A DNA stretch of 64,000 nt from contig CAIQKV010000028.1 in the NCBI GenBank assembly GCA_903872505.1, positions 1 through 64,000 on the forward strand, read 5' to 3'. Below, piece by piece: positions 1 through 7,118 of the stretch. The notes under the pieces are model-generated. The model was given only the letters and a program-made list of their open reading frames with translations. It was not told the origin of the DNA and ran no database searches. The DNA is from an uncultured Opitutia bacterium. Lineage in GTDB: Bacteria > Verrucomicrobiota > Verrucomicrobiia > Opitutales > Opitutaceae. Every line of letters starts with the position of its first letter. Position 1 is the first letter of the stretch. The position numbers and the translations under genes are program-made.

Positions 1-130
1 CGGCGGCGAGCGTCGCCGCGACCTCGGCGGCCAGGGGCGCCGACAGCCGGCGGCCCGGCCGGGCGGCGGCGCCGCTGAGCGGGTGGATCTGAAACTCGTC
101 GGCGGGAGGGGTGTCGGGCTCGGGGTTCAT
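1..130 (-). CDS. Unidentified protein, N-terminal fragment (cut by window edge)
   Basis: An ATG at 130 on the minus strand opens a frame that stays open to the window edge, giving 43 residues rich in Pro, Ala and Arg and starting MNPEPDTPPADEF. It begins 6 bp after the hypA stop, so the two are probably co-transcribed. The position after hypA suggests another hydrogenase maturation or regulatory gene, but no family motif is visible in this piece and I do not assign one. Confidence 0.5.
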   Translation of the reverse strand, partial: MNPEPDTPPADEFQIHPLSGAAARPGRRLSAPLAAEVAATLAA

Positions 131-136
131 GGGAAG

Positions 137-481
137 TCAGGACATTTCAATGCGGGAAAGTTCCAGCTCGCGGCCCTGCCGGATATCGCCGGACAGCCGG
201 CGGCAGCGGGGGCAGGAATAGATGAAGCCGGAATCGACGGCGAAATCCTCGGCGCAGGTCGCGCAGTGCGCGCGCGCCGGCACGGACACGATCTCCAGCT
301 CCGCCCCGGCGGCGAGCGTGCCGTTGGTCACCACGTCGAAGGCAAACCGCAGTGAATCGGGCTCGACGCCGGCGAGCGCGCCGATCCGCAGGACAATGCG
401 GTGGACCCGCCGCGCCTCGTGGGTGCGGGCCTGGCGCAGGACCGCGTCGATGGCTGATTCCATGATGCCGACCTCGTGCAT
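137..481 (-). CDS. hypA: Hydrogenase nickel incorporation protein HypA
   Basis: This 114-residue protein starts MHEVGIMES, the conserved N-terminus of HypA in which His2 binds nickel. Two Cys-x-x-Cys pairs near residues 74-77 and 90-93 (CATC and CPRC) form the structural zinc site. HypA delivers Ni to the large subunit of [NiFe] hydrogenase, with HypB, in the cytoplasm. Length matches the family. It is divergent from the hydrogenase structural operon starting at 707, which is its likely client. The next leftward gene starts 6 bp after its stop. Confidence 0.95.
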   Translation of the reverse strand: MHEVGIMESAIDAVLRQARTHEARRVHRIVLRIGALAGVEPDSLRFAFDVVTNGTLAAGAELEIVSVPARAHCATCAEDFAVDSGFIYSCPRCRRLSGDIRQGRELELSRIEMS

Positions 482-540
482 GGGGTATGGCGCACACTAG
501 ACGCCCTCCTGGTCCGCGCGTCCAGTCGGATGCAAATTTT

Positions 541-604
541 GCGCAAGATTCGCGCTGCCATCCGCAAGAAACGCGCAACCCTGCGGCCGACTTTCCGCTA
601 GGCT
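541..604 (+). promoter_or_regulatory. Hydrogenase promoter with five phased GCGCAA-like boxes
   Basis: Boxes GCGCAA (541), GCGCTG (552), CCGCAA (562), GCGCAA (573) and GCGGCC (583) are spaced 11, 10, 11 and 10 bp, which puts them on one face of the helix. A -10-like TAGGCT lies at 599-604, exactly 37 bp after the start of the 562 box. This spacing recurs at three other cytochrome promoters in the window. There is no good -35 element, so I infer an activator binding direct repeats. Predicted transcription starts near 611, leaving a leader of about 95 nt before hyaA. Confidence 0.6.
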
Positions 605-706
605 GGCGGGGCTCAGTGCTTCCTGAGCGCCGCGAAACCCCTCGCCCCCACCCGAAAATTTATCGCCCCGGCCGGAAATTTTCCCGACCGGCATTTTTCC
701 CATACC

Positions 707-1843
707 ATGAACTCCCTCATGAAAATCAACGAGACGGCACCCACCATCTACGAGCAGATGGTTTCCCGCGGCGTGGATCGCCGCGATTTCCTGAAGTTCT
801 GCGCCTGGATGGGCGCGTACCTGGGCCTCGAGAGCTCCGCCGCCGCGCAGATCGCGAAGGCGATCGAGACCAAGCGGCGCATTCCCGTGGTGTGGATGCA
901 TTTTCAGGAGTGCACCTGCTGCAGCGAGTCGTTCCTGCGCTCCTCGCACCCGATCGTCGCCGACATCCTGCTCGACAAGATTTCCCTCGACTACACGGAG
1001 ACCCTGCAGGCCGCCTCGGGCTTCCAGGCGGAGGAGATCCTCCACGACACCATCACGAAGTACAAAGGCGAGTACCTGCTGCTGGTCGAGGGCTCCGTGC
1101 CGCTCGGCGCGGACGGCGCCTACTGCGTCGTCGCCGGCAAGTCCGCCCTCGACTCCCTCCACGAGGTCGCCGCCGGGGCGAAGGCCATCATCGCCTGGGG
1201 CAACTGCGCCAGCTCCGGCTGCGTGCAGGCCGCCAACCCGAATCCGACGCAGGCCATGCCGGTCAGCGCCATCATCAAGGACAAGCCAGTCATCAACGTG
1301 CAGGGCTGCCCGCCGATCGCCGAGGTCATGGCCGGCGTGCTGGTCCACCTGCTCGCCTTCGACCGCATCCCGCAGCTCGACGCGCTCGGTCGGCCCAAGG
1401 CCTTCTATTCGCGCCGCGTGCACGACACCTGCGCCCGCCGCGCGAACTACGACGCCGGCCTGTTCGTCGAGAGCTTCGACGACGAGAACGCCCGGAAGGG
1501 CTTCTGCCTCTACAAGGTCGGCTGCCGCGGCCCGAGCACCTACAACTCCTGCGCCACGATCAAGTGGAACAACGGCACGAGCTATCCGATCCAGTCCGGC
1601 CACGGCTGCATCGGCTGCTCCGAGGCCAAGTTCTGGGACAACGGGCCGTTCTACCAGCGGCTCACCAACTTCCCCGGCTTTGGGATCGAGTCCACCGCCG
1701 ACAAGATCGGGCTCACCGTCGGCGGCGTCGTCGCCGCAGCCGTGCTGTCCCACGCCGTGCTGACCAACGTCCGCAAGGGCGAGGAAATCGGCGAAGGTCC
1801 CGGCGAGAAGTCCGACTCCGGCAAACCCGCCGGCCAGCCCTAA
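707..1843 (+). CDS. hyaA: [NiFe] uptake hydrogenase small subunit, oxygen-tolerant type
   Basis: The 378-residue precursor carries a twin-arginine signal (RRDFLKF, residues 25-31) and a C-terminal hydrophobic anchor near 333-355. The small subunit relays electrons from the Ni-Fe site through three Fe-S clusters to the cytochrome b. Proximal-cluster cysteines are at 69, 71, 72, 167, 172 and 201. Their spacing equals that of E. coli HyaA, including the two extra cysteines (motifs ECTCC and NCASSGC) that form the [4Fe-3S] cluster of O2-tolerant group 1 enzymes. Medial and distal ligands follow (GHGCIGC at 299-304). An alternative start at Met5 is possible. It heads the operon with hyaB, hyaC and hyaD. 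Confidence 0.96.
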   Translation: MNSLMKINETAPTIYEQMVSRGVDRRDFLKFCAWMGAYLGLESSAAAQIAKAIETKRRIPVVWMHFQECTCCSESFLRSSHPIVADILLDKISLDYTETLQAASGFQAEEILHDTITKYKGEYLLLVEGSVPLGADGAYCVVAGKSALDSLHEVAAGAKAIIAWGNCASSGCVQAANPNPTQAMPVSAIIKDKPVINVQGCPPIAEVMAGVLVHLLAFDRIPQLDALGRPKAFYSRRVHDTCARRANYDAGLFVESFDDENARKGFCLYKVGCRGPSTYNSCATIKWNNGTSYPIQSGHGCIGCSEAKFWDNGPFYQRLTNFPGFGIESTADKIGLTVGGVVAAAVLSHAVLTNVRKGEEIGEGPGEKSDSGKPAGQP

Positions 1844-1880
1844 CCCCTGCGCAACCCTGAACTAGCGAAGGCACCTTATC

Positions 1881-3608
1881 ATGAGCAACCGCATCGTAGT
1901 TGATCCCGTCACCCGCATCGAGGGCCACCTCCGCATCGAGGCCGAAGTCAAGGACGGCAAGATCGTGGACGCCTGGAGCGCCGGCACCATGGTGCGCGGC
2001 CTGGAAATCATCCTGAAGGGGCGCGACCCGCGCGACGCCTGGGCGTTCTGCGAACGCGTGTGCGGCGTGTGCACCACCGTGCACGCCCTCGCCTCGGTCC
2101 GCTCCGTCGAGGACGCGCTCGGCATCAAGATCCCGCCCGCCGCCGAGCTGATCCGCAACATCATGTATTGCGTGCAGAACGTGCAGGACCACGTCGTCCA
2201 CTTCTACCACCTGCACGCGCTCGACTGGGTGGACGTGGTCAGCGCGCTGAAGGCCAACCCGGCCGAGGCCTCGCGCATCGCGCAAAGCATCTCGCACTGG
2301 CCGAAGAGCTCGCCGGCGTATTTCGCCGACCTGCAGAAGCGCCTGACCGGCTTCGTGGCGAGCGGCCAGCTCGGCATCTTCGCCAACGCCTACTGGGGCC
2401 ACCCGGCCTACAAGCTGCCGCCCGAGATCAACCTGATCGGCGTCGCCCACTACCTCGAGGCGCTGGAATGGCAGAAGGAGATCGTGAAGGTCCACGCCAT
2501 CTTTGGCGGCAAGAACCCCCACCCGAACTACCTCGTGGGCGGCATGCCCTGCTCGATCAACCTCGATGAGGCCAACGCCATCAACGCCGAGCGGCTCGCC
2601 CTCGTGGGCCAGCTCCTCAAGAACGCCCGCGACTTCGTCGAGCAGGTCTACTACCCGGACCTCCTCGCGGTCGCGCCCTACTACCTCGACTGGGCCGGCA
2701 TCGGCGGCGGCCTCGAGAACTACCTGTGCTACGGCGATCTGCCCACCGCGGGCTTCAGCAACCTCGACAGCTACAAGTTCAAGCGCGGGGCGATCCTCGG
2801 GCGCAACCTCGCCGAGGTGCACCCGGTCGACCCGAAGGACACCCAGACCGGCATCGAGGAGTTCATCGACAACTCCTGGTACGACTACAAGGACGGCGCC
2901 ACCAAGGGCGGCCGCCACCCGTGGGCGGGCGAGACCAACCTGAAGTACACCGGCCCGAAGACGCCCTACGCGAACCTCGACGTCGACCAGAAGTACAGCT
3001 GGCTCAAGACCCCTCGCTGGAAGGGCCACGCCATGGAGGTCGGCCCGCTCTCGCGCATGCTCGTCGGCTTCGCCAGCAACCAGACCGAGATCAAGGAGGC
3101 CGTGCTCGAGACCCTCGGCGCGCTCAACGCCCCGGCGTCCGTCCTCTTCTCCACGCTCGGCCGCACCGCCGCGCGCGGCATCGAGGCGCGGCTCACCGCC
3201 AAATGGGGCCTCGAGTTCTTCGACACCCTCGTCGCCCTCATCAAGGCCGGCGACACCCGCACCTTCACCAAGGAGATGTGGGAGCCTTCGACCTGGCCGG
3301 CCGAATGCAAGGGCGTCGGCACCAGCGAGGCGCCCCGCGGCGCCCTCGCCCACTGGATCGTCATCAAGGACCGCAAGATCGACAACTACCAGCTTGTCGT
3401 CCCCTCCACCTGGAACGCCTCCCCGCGCGACGCGAAGGGCCAGCGCTCCGCCTACGAGGCGTCCCTCATCGGCACGCCGGTCCACGACCCCAAGCAACCG
3501 CTCGAAATCATCCGCACCATCCACTCGTTCGATCCCTGCCTCGCCTGCGCCGTCCACCTCTACGAGAACGGCGCCGAGGTCTCGCATCACGACCTGCTGG
3601 TGAAATAA
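1881..3608 (+). CDS. hyaB: [NiFe] uptake hydrogenase large subunit
   Basis: This 575-residue protein contains the Ni-Fe active site that splits H2. Both cysteine pairs are present: RVCGVC near residue 57 and DPCLAC near residue 555. The second is followed by AVHL, where the maturation protease normally cuts after His, leaving a C-terminal tail of about 15 residues to be removed. The N-terminus VDPVTRIEGHLRIE is the family signature. There is no own signal peptide, and export would occur piggy-back with the Tat-bearing small subunit. It lies 37 bp after hyaA and 9 bp before hyaC. Confidence 0.97.
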   Translation: MSNRIVVDPVTRIEGHLRIEAEVKDGKIVDAWSAGTMVRGLEIILKGRDPRDAWAFCERVCGVCTTVHALASVRSVEDALGIKIPPAAELIRNIMYCVQNVQDHVVHFYHLHALDWVDVVSALKANPAEASRIAQSISHWPKSSPAYFADLQKRLTGFVASGQLGIFANAYWGHPAYKLPPEINLIGVAHYLEALEWQKEIVKVHAIFGGKNPHPNYLVGGMPCSINLDEANAINAERLALVGQLLKNARDFVEQVYYPDLLAVAPYYLDWAGIGGGLENYLCYGDLPTAGFSNLDSYKFKRGAILGRNLAEVHPVDPKDTQTGIEEFIDNSWYDYKDGATKGGRHPWAGETNLKYTGPKTPYANLDVDQKYSWLKTPRWKGHAMEVGPLSRMLVGFASNQTEIKEAVLETLGALNAPASVLFSTLGRTAARGIEARLTAKWGLEFFDTLVALIKAGDTRTFTKEMWEPSTWPAECKGVGTSEAPRGALAHWIVIKDRKIDNYQLVVPSTWNASPRDAKGQRSAYEASLIGTPVHDPKQPLEIIRTIHSFDPCLACAVHLYENGAEVSHHDLLVK

Positions 3609-3617
3609 AGGAGCCCC

Positions 3618-4379
3618 ATGAGCGCCTCACACGATTACCAGCGCGTCTACGTCTGGGAACAGCCGGTGCGGTGGTTTCACTGGATCAACGCCCTCGCCAT
3701 CACGGTGCTGGGCGTCACCGGTTACCTGATCGCCCACCCGCCCGCGTTCATGATCTCGCGGGAGGCGTCGTTCAGCTACTGGTTCGGCACCGTGCGGTTC
3801 GTGCACTTCACGACCGCCTACGTGCTGATGGTGAACTTCGTCGTTCGGCTCTACTGGTCCTTCGCGGGCAACAAGTACGCCAACTGGCGGAGCTTCTTCC
3901 CGCTGACCCGGGCCCAGCTGCGGCAGATCTGGGACGTGCTGAAGGTCGACATCCTCCAGTTCAGCAACAAGCCGGTCGAGACGCTCGGGCACAACTCGAT
4001 GGCCTATTTCACCTACACGGCCACGGGCCTGCTGACGATTTTCCAGATCGTCACGGGTTTCGCGCTCTACGCCCCGACCAGCGCGGCGTGGTTTCCCCAC
4101 CTCTTCACCTGGGTCGTGCCGCTGTTCGGCAGCGAGTACACGCTGCGAATCTTCCACTACGCCGCCATGTGGCTCTTCGCCCTGTTCACGATCATCCACG
4201 TCTACCTCGTGTTCTATCATGACTACGTCGAAGGCCACGGGGTGATTTCCTCGATGGTGGGCGGCTGGAAGTTCCTCGAGAAGGACCAGATCGAGGCCGA
4301 GCAGGCCACGGGCATGTCGCCGTTGCCCTCCCGGAAGCCGGACCCCAAACCCGCGGCCAAGCTGAAGCCCTCGGGCTGA
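3618..4379 (+). CDS. hyaC: Ni/Fe-hydrogenase cytochrome b subunit
   Basis: This 253-residue membrane protein has four predicted transmembrane helices and histidines placed as in HyaC/HupZ diheme cytochrome b (WFHWINA near residue 19, VHFTTAY near 62, FHYAAMW near 180, IIHVYLVFYHDY near 195). It would anchor the hydrogenase at the periplasmic face of the inner membrane and pass its electrons to quinone. The C-terminal 30 residues are a Lys/Pro-rich tail. A ribosome site AAGGAG lies just upstream of the ATG. It is third in the hya operon. Confidence 0.95.
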   Translation: MSASHDYQRVYVWEQPVRWFHWINALAITVLGVTGYLIAHPPAFMISREASFSYWFGTVRFVHFTTAYVLMVNFVVRLYWSFAGNKYANWRSFFPLTRAQLRQIWDVLKVDILQFSNKPVETLGHNSMAYFTYTATGLLTIFQIVTGFALYAPTSAAWFPHLFTWVVPLFGSEYTLRIFHYAAMWLFALFTIIHVYLVFYHDYVEGHGVISSMVGGWKFLEKDQIEAEQATGMSPLPSRKPDPKPAAKLKPSG

Positions 4380-4386
4380 CCCAGCC

Positions 4387-4929
4387 ATGCTGCTGCTCGA
4401 CTCCAGGCTTGAGGGCGAGGCCTACGCCCGCCCCCCCGCCGATGCCCCGGGCTCCCGCGTGCTCATCCTGGGCATCGGCAATGTCCTGATGGGCGACGAG
4501 GGCGTGGGCGTGCACGTCCTTCGCCTGCTTGAACAGGAGCCCGCCGCGGCGGGCGTCCGCCTGCTCGATGGCGGTACCGGCGGCGTCAACCTCCTGGCCG
4601 AGTTCGGGGAGGTCGACTCGATCGTCCTGATCGACGCCACGCGGGACGGCCGTCCGGCCGGCACCATCACCTACCTGCACCCGGAGTGTGTGGGCGACCT
4701 GCCCCGCGGGCTCGGGGCGCATGACTTCGGGCTGAAGGACCTGTTTGCCGCCGCCGCGCTCATCGGCCGGTTGCCCGGCCTGCACCTCTACACCATTTCG
4801 GTCGAGACGATCCGGCCGATGTGCACCGAGCTTTCGCCCCCGGTCGCCGCCGCCGTACCCGAGGTGGCGTTCACCGCGCGGGCCCATGCCGCGCGCCTGG
4901 CGGCCCCGGCCGGTTCCGCCGCGGCTTAA
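4387..4929 (+). CDS. hyaD: Hydrogenase maturation protease
   Basis: This 180-residue protein belongs to the HyaD/HoxM/HybD endopeptidase family, which removes the C-terminal peptide of the large subunit after nickel insertion. The signature ILGIGNVLMGDEGVGVH near residue 27 carries the metal ligand Glu of GDEG. A second acidic ligand is expected in DATRDGR near residue 82, and the histidine near 117 is GAHDFGL. The N-terminal 20 residues before the motif are longer than usual, so a later start is possible. It ends the hya operon. Confidence 0.93.
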   Translation: MLLLDSRLEGEAYARPPADAPGSRVLILGIGNVLMGDEGVGVHVLRLLEQEPAAAGVRLLDGGTGGVNLLAEFGEVDSIVLIDATRDGRPAGTITYLHPECVGDLPRGLGAHDFGLKDLFAAAALIGRLPGLHLYTISVETIRPMCTELSPPVAAAVPEVAFTARAHAARLAAPAGSAAA

Positions 4930-4940
4930 GCACAATTTTT

Positions 4941-4993
4941 GCGCGGCCCTCCGCAATCGCTGCGGAGCCAGACGCGCGGCGCCGCGCCATACT
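4941..4993 (+). promoter_or_regulatory. Promoter of monoheme cytochrome gene with phased GCGCAA-like boxes
   Basis: Boxes GCGCGG (4941), CCGCAA (4951), GCGGAG (4962) and a weaker GCGCGG (4974) precede a -10-like CATACT at 4988-4993. The 4951 box to -10 distance is 37 bp, identical to the hya, 7051 and 17844 promoters. TTGCG and CGCAA also form an inverted repeat with an 8-bp spacer (4940-4956). Predicted transcription starts near 5000, about 60 nt before the ATG at 5061. Confidence 0.6.
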
Positions 4994-5060
4994 GCCTCGA
5001 CTTCCCAGCCAACGCCACCACCTTAGACTGACCGCGGCGCGCCCCTTCCTTTTTCCATCC

Positions 5061-5399
5061 ATGAAACATCATAACCAAATCAAACTCACCGGCTGCCTTT
5101 TCCTGCTCGCCGCTGCGCTCAGTTACGCCGCCCCGGTGGCCGAGAACTGGGATAACAATTGCACCAAGTGCCACGGCGCCGACGGCAAGGGCCAGACCAA
5201 GGTTGGCAAGAAGCTCTCCCTCAAGGACTACACCGATGCTAAGGTCCAGGCCGAGCTGAAGGACACGGACATGGCCAAGGCCATCACCGAGGGCGTCAAG
5301 GACAAGAACGGCAAGGAGAAGATGAAGGCCTACGCCCCCACGCTTGCCCCCGCCGAGATCACGGACCTCGTCGCCTACATCCGGAAGTTCAAGGCCTGA
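5061..5399 (+). CDS. Small periplasmic class I cytochrome c
   Basis: This 112-residue protein has an N-terminal Sec signal peptide (about 23 residues ending SYA-AP) and one heme site CTKCH near residue 35. A Met in KMKAYAP near residue 90 is the likely axial ligand. It would shuttle electrons in the periplasm between the hydrogenase or multiheme cytochromes. The longer frame upstream has no support: the phased promoter ends at 4993 and the ATG at 5061 starts the signal peptide. It is a clear paralogue of the cytochrome at 11840. Confidence 0.9.
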   Translation: MKHHNQIKLTGCLFLLAAALSYAAPVAENWDNNCTKCHGADGKGQTKVGKKLSLKDYTDAKVQAELKDTDMAKAITEGVKDKNGKEKMKAYAPTLAPAEITDLVAYIRKFKA

Positions 5400-5491
5400 C
5401 CCGGGCCGCTTCAACGTCGAGCCGACGCCCGGGGACCGAATTCCCGGCGCCGGCTCTTGCTTGTTCCCACTCCGCCTGATTTTTCCCCCCG

Positions 5492-6988
5492 ATGCCCGAT
5501 CCCACCCCCAAACCATCCGCCGCGCCGGCCCGGTCGCGGTCGCCGTTCAACAATTGGATCAGCGCCGCCGGCGGCGTCCTGGCCGTGGGCGCGCTCTTCT
5601 CGTTCGCGCTGCTCGTCTGGATCGACTTCACGTCGGGGGACAAGAACCCGTACCTCGGGATCTTTACCTACCTGGTCGCGCCCGGCTTCCTGATCTCGGG
5701 CCTGGTCGCGGTGTTCGCGGGTGCGTGGCTGCAGCGCCGCTACGCGATCAAGTACGCGGGGGAATCGCCCGATCGCTGGCAGCTGAAGTTCGACGATCCC
5801 CGCCAGCGCCGGATGATCATCCTGGCGACCATCGGCGCGGTGGCGTTCCTGCTGCTGAGCGTGTTCGGCAGCTACCAGACCTATCACTATTCCGAGTCCG
5901 TGCAGTTCTGCGGCGAGGTCTGCCACCGGGCGATGAATCCCGAGTTCGTGACCTACCAGCGCGGCGCCCACGCCCGGGTGGACTGCGTCGACTGCCATAT
6001 CGGCGCCGGCGCGGAGTGGTTCATCAAGGCCAAGATCAACGGCACCCACCAGCTGATCGCCTACACCCTGAACAACTACAGCCGCCCCATCGCGACGCCG
6101 ATCAAGAACCTCCGCCCCGCCCAGGACATCTGCGAGAAATGCCACTGGCCCGAGAAATTCCACGGCAACATCGATGTCAGCTTTGAGCATGTCCTGTCCG
6201 ACCGCGGCAACACGCCCTACGCCGTCCGCATGCTGATGCGCGTGAACACGACCCGCGCGGGCAGCCCGGCCGGCGGGATCCACTGGCACGTGAACCGGAA
6301 CGAGAAGGTCGAATACTTCGCCTCCGACGAGAAGCGGCAGGACATTCCCTGGATGCGCGTGACCAACAAGCGCGACGGCACCTCGCGGGTCTATCGCACC
6401 GCGGCCTACAAGGGCGAGCCGCCCGCGGGCGAGATCCGGACGATGGACTGCATGGACTGCCACAACCGTCCCGCCCACGTCTTCCCCACCGCCAACGAGG
6501 CCGTGGAGAAATCCCTCGCCGCCGGCACCCTCAGCCTGCAGCTGCCCAACATCAAGCGCGAGGCCGTGAAGGCGCTCCTCCAGAAGGAAATCACCACCGC
6601 GGCGGACGCCCCGCAGAAAATCGCCGACTACCTGCGCGCGAAGTACATCGGCGCGCCCGAGCTGCCCGCCACCATCACCGAGGTGCAGCGGATTTACACG
6701 GTCACCGTTTTCCCGGAGCGCAAGGCCGACTGGCGCGTCTACCCGAACAACATCGGGCACAAGGACTGGCCCGGTTGCTTCCGCTGCCACGACGACAAGC
6801 ACAAGACTTCGCTCGGTGAAACCGTGCGGTCCAGCGACTGCCGCTCGTGCCACACGATCCTGGCCCAGGGCAAGGCGGCCGAGATCGAGCTGCTCAACGC
6901 CAAGGGCATGGACTTCCAGCACCCCGGCGGCGACCTCGATCCCGACCTGACCTGCTCCGACTGCCACAACGGCGGCATCCAGAAATAG
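5492..6988 (+). CDS. NapC/NirT-like heptaheme membrane cytochrome c
   Basis: This 498-residue protein has three predicted transmembrane helices (about 22-45, 55-80, 108-128) followed by a periplasmic domain with seven heme sites. These are CGEVCH at 140-145, then CVDCH, CEKCH, CMDCH, CFRCH, CRSCH and CSDCH. The first is spaced CX3CH rather than CXXCH. NapC/NirT proteins oxidise or reduce quinol and pass electrons to periplasmic partners. Typical members have one helix and four hemes, so this is an extended form. It follows the monoheme cytochrome by 92 bp and may be read from the same promoter. Confidence 0.88.
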   Translation: MPDPTPKPSAAPARSRSPFNNWISAAGGVLAVGALFSFALLVWIDFTSGDKNPYLGIFTYLVAPGFLISGLVAVFAGAWLQRRYAIKYAGESPDRWQLKFDDPRQRRMIILATIGAVAFLLLSVFGSYQTYHYSESVQFCGEVCHRAMNPEFVTYQRGAHARVDCVDCHIGAGAEWFIKAKINGTHQLIAYTLNNYSRPIATPIKNLRPAQDICEKCHWPEKFHGNIDVSFEHVLSDRGNTPYAVRMLMRVNTTRAGSPAGGIHWHVNRNEKVEYFASDEKRQDIPWMRVTNKRDGTSRVYRTAAYKGEPPAGEIRTMDCMDCHNRPAHVFPTANEAVEKSLAAGTLSLQLPNIKREAVKALLQKEITTAADAPQKIADYLRAKYIGAPELPATITEVQRIYTVTVFPERKADWRVYPNNIGHKDWPGCFRCHDDKHKTSLGETVRSSDCRSCHTILAQGKAAEIELLNAKGMDFQHPGGDLDPDLTCSDCHNGGIQK

Positions 6989-6999
6989 CCCGCCGCCCG

Positions 7000-7033
7000 C
7001 GCCGGTCGCCATGCCTTGATCGGGCGACCGGCG
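7000..7033. terminator. Strong hairpin after heptaheme cytochrome gene
   Basis: CGCCGGTCGCC (7000-7010) and GGCGACCGGCG (7023-7033) are perfect 11-bp inverted arms around a 12-nt loop, 12 bp after the stop codon. There is no T-tract directly after it, so it may be an RNA-stabilising hairpin rather than an intrinsic terminator. Confidence 0.4.
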
Positions 7034-7050
7034 GGTTCACCGCAAAAAAC

Positions 7051-7103
7051 GCGCCGGTTCGCGCAAGTGCTGCGCAGCCGGTGCGCGGGGATTGTCGCAT
7101 ACT
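7051..7103 (+). promoter_or_regulatory. Promoter of 13-heme cytochrome gene with phased GCGCAA-like boxes
   Basis: Boxes GCGCCG (7051), GCGCAA (7061), GCGCAG (7072) and GCGCGG (7083) are spaced 10, 11 and 11 bp. The -10-like CATACT is at 7098-7103, 37 bp from the 7061 box. Transcription would begin near 7110, just before the ribosome site GAGGA (7111-7115). This rules out an in-frame TTG at 7092 as the start and supports ATG 7119. Confidence 0.62.
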
Positions 7104-7118
7104 GGCAATCGAGGATCT

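Noticed and set aside
484-489. CATACC on the minus strand as a -10 box for hypA, like the other cytochrome promoters
   Set aside because: It lies only 2 bp before the hypA ATG, and no phased boxes occur 37 bp upstream. Transcription would start inside the gene.
541-588. CRISPR-like short repeats
   Set aside because: Units are 6 bp at 10-11 bp spacing with no spacers of CRISPR length and no cas genes anywhere in the window. They are protein-binding repeats.
604-620. Possible sigma-54 promoter (TGGC...TGCT) before hyaA
   Set aside because: The GG and GC elements are 11 rather than 10 bp apart and the TTGC half is poor. The phased-box promoter with TAGGCT explains the region better.
1713-3590. 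Open frame of 625 codons on the minus strand opposite hyaB
   Set aside because: Shadow of the hydrogenase large subunit, with no ribosome site or family motif.
7092-7118. Upstream TTG start for the 13-heme cytochrome
   Set aside because: The -10 hexamer at 7098-7103 lies inside it, and ATG 7119 has a ribosome site and begins a normal signal peptide.
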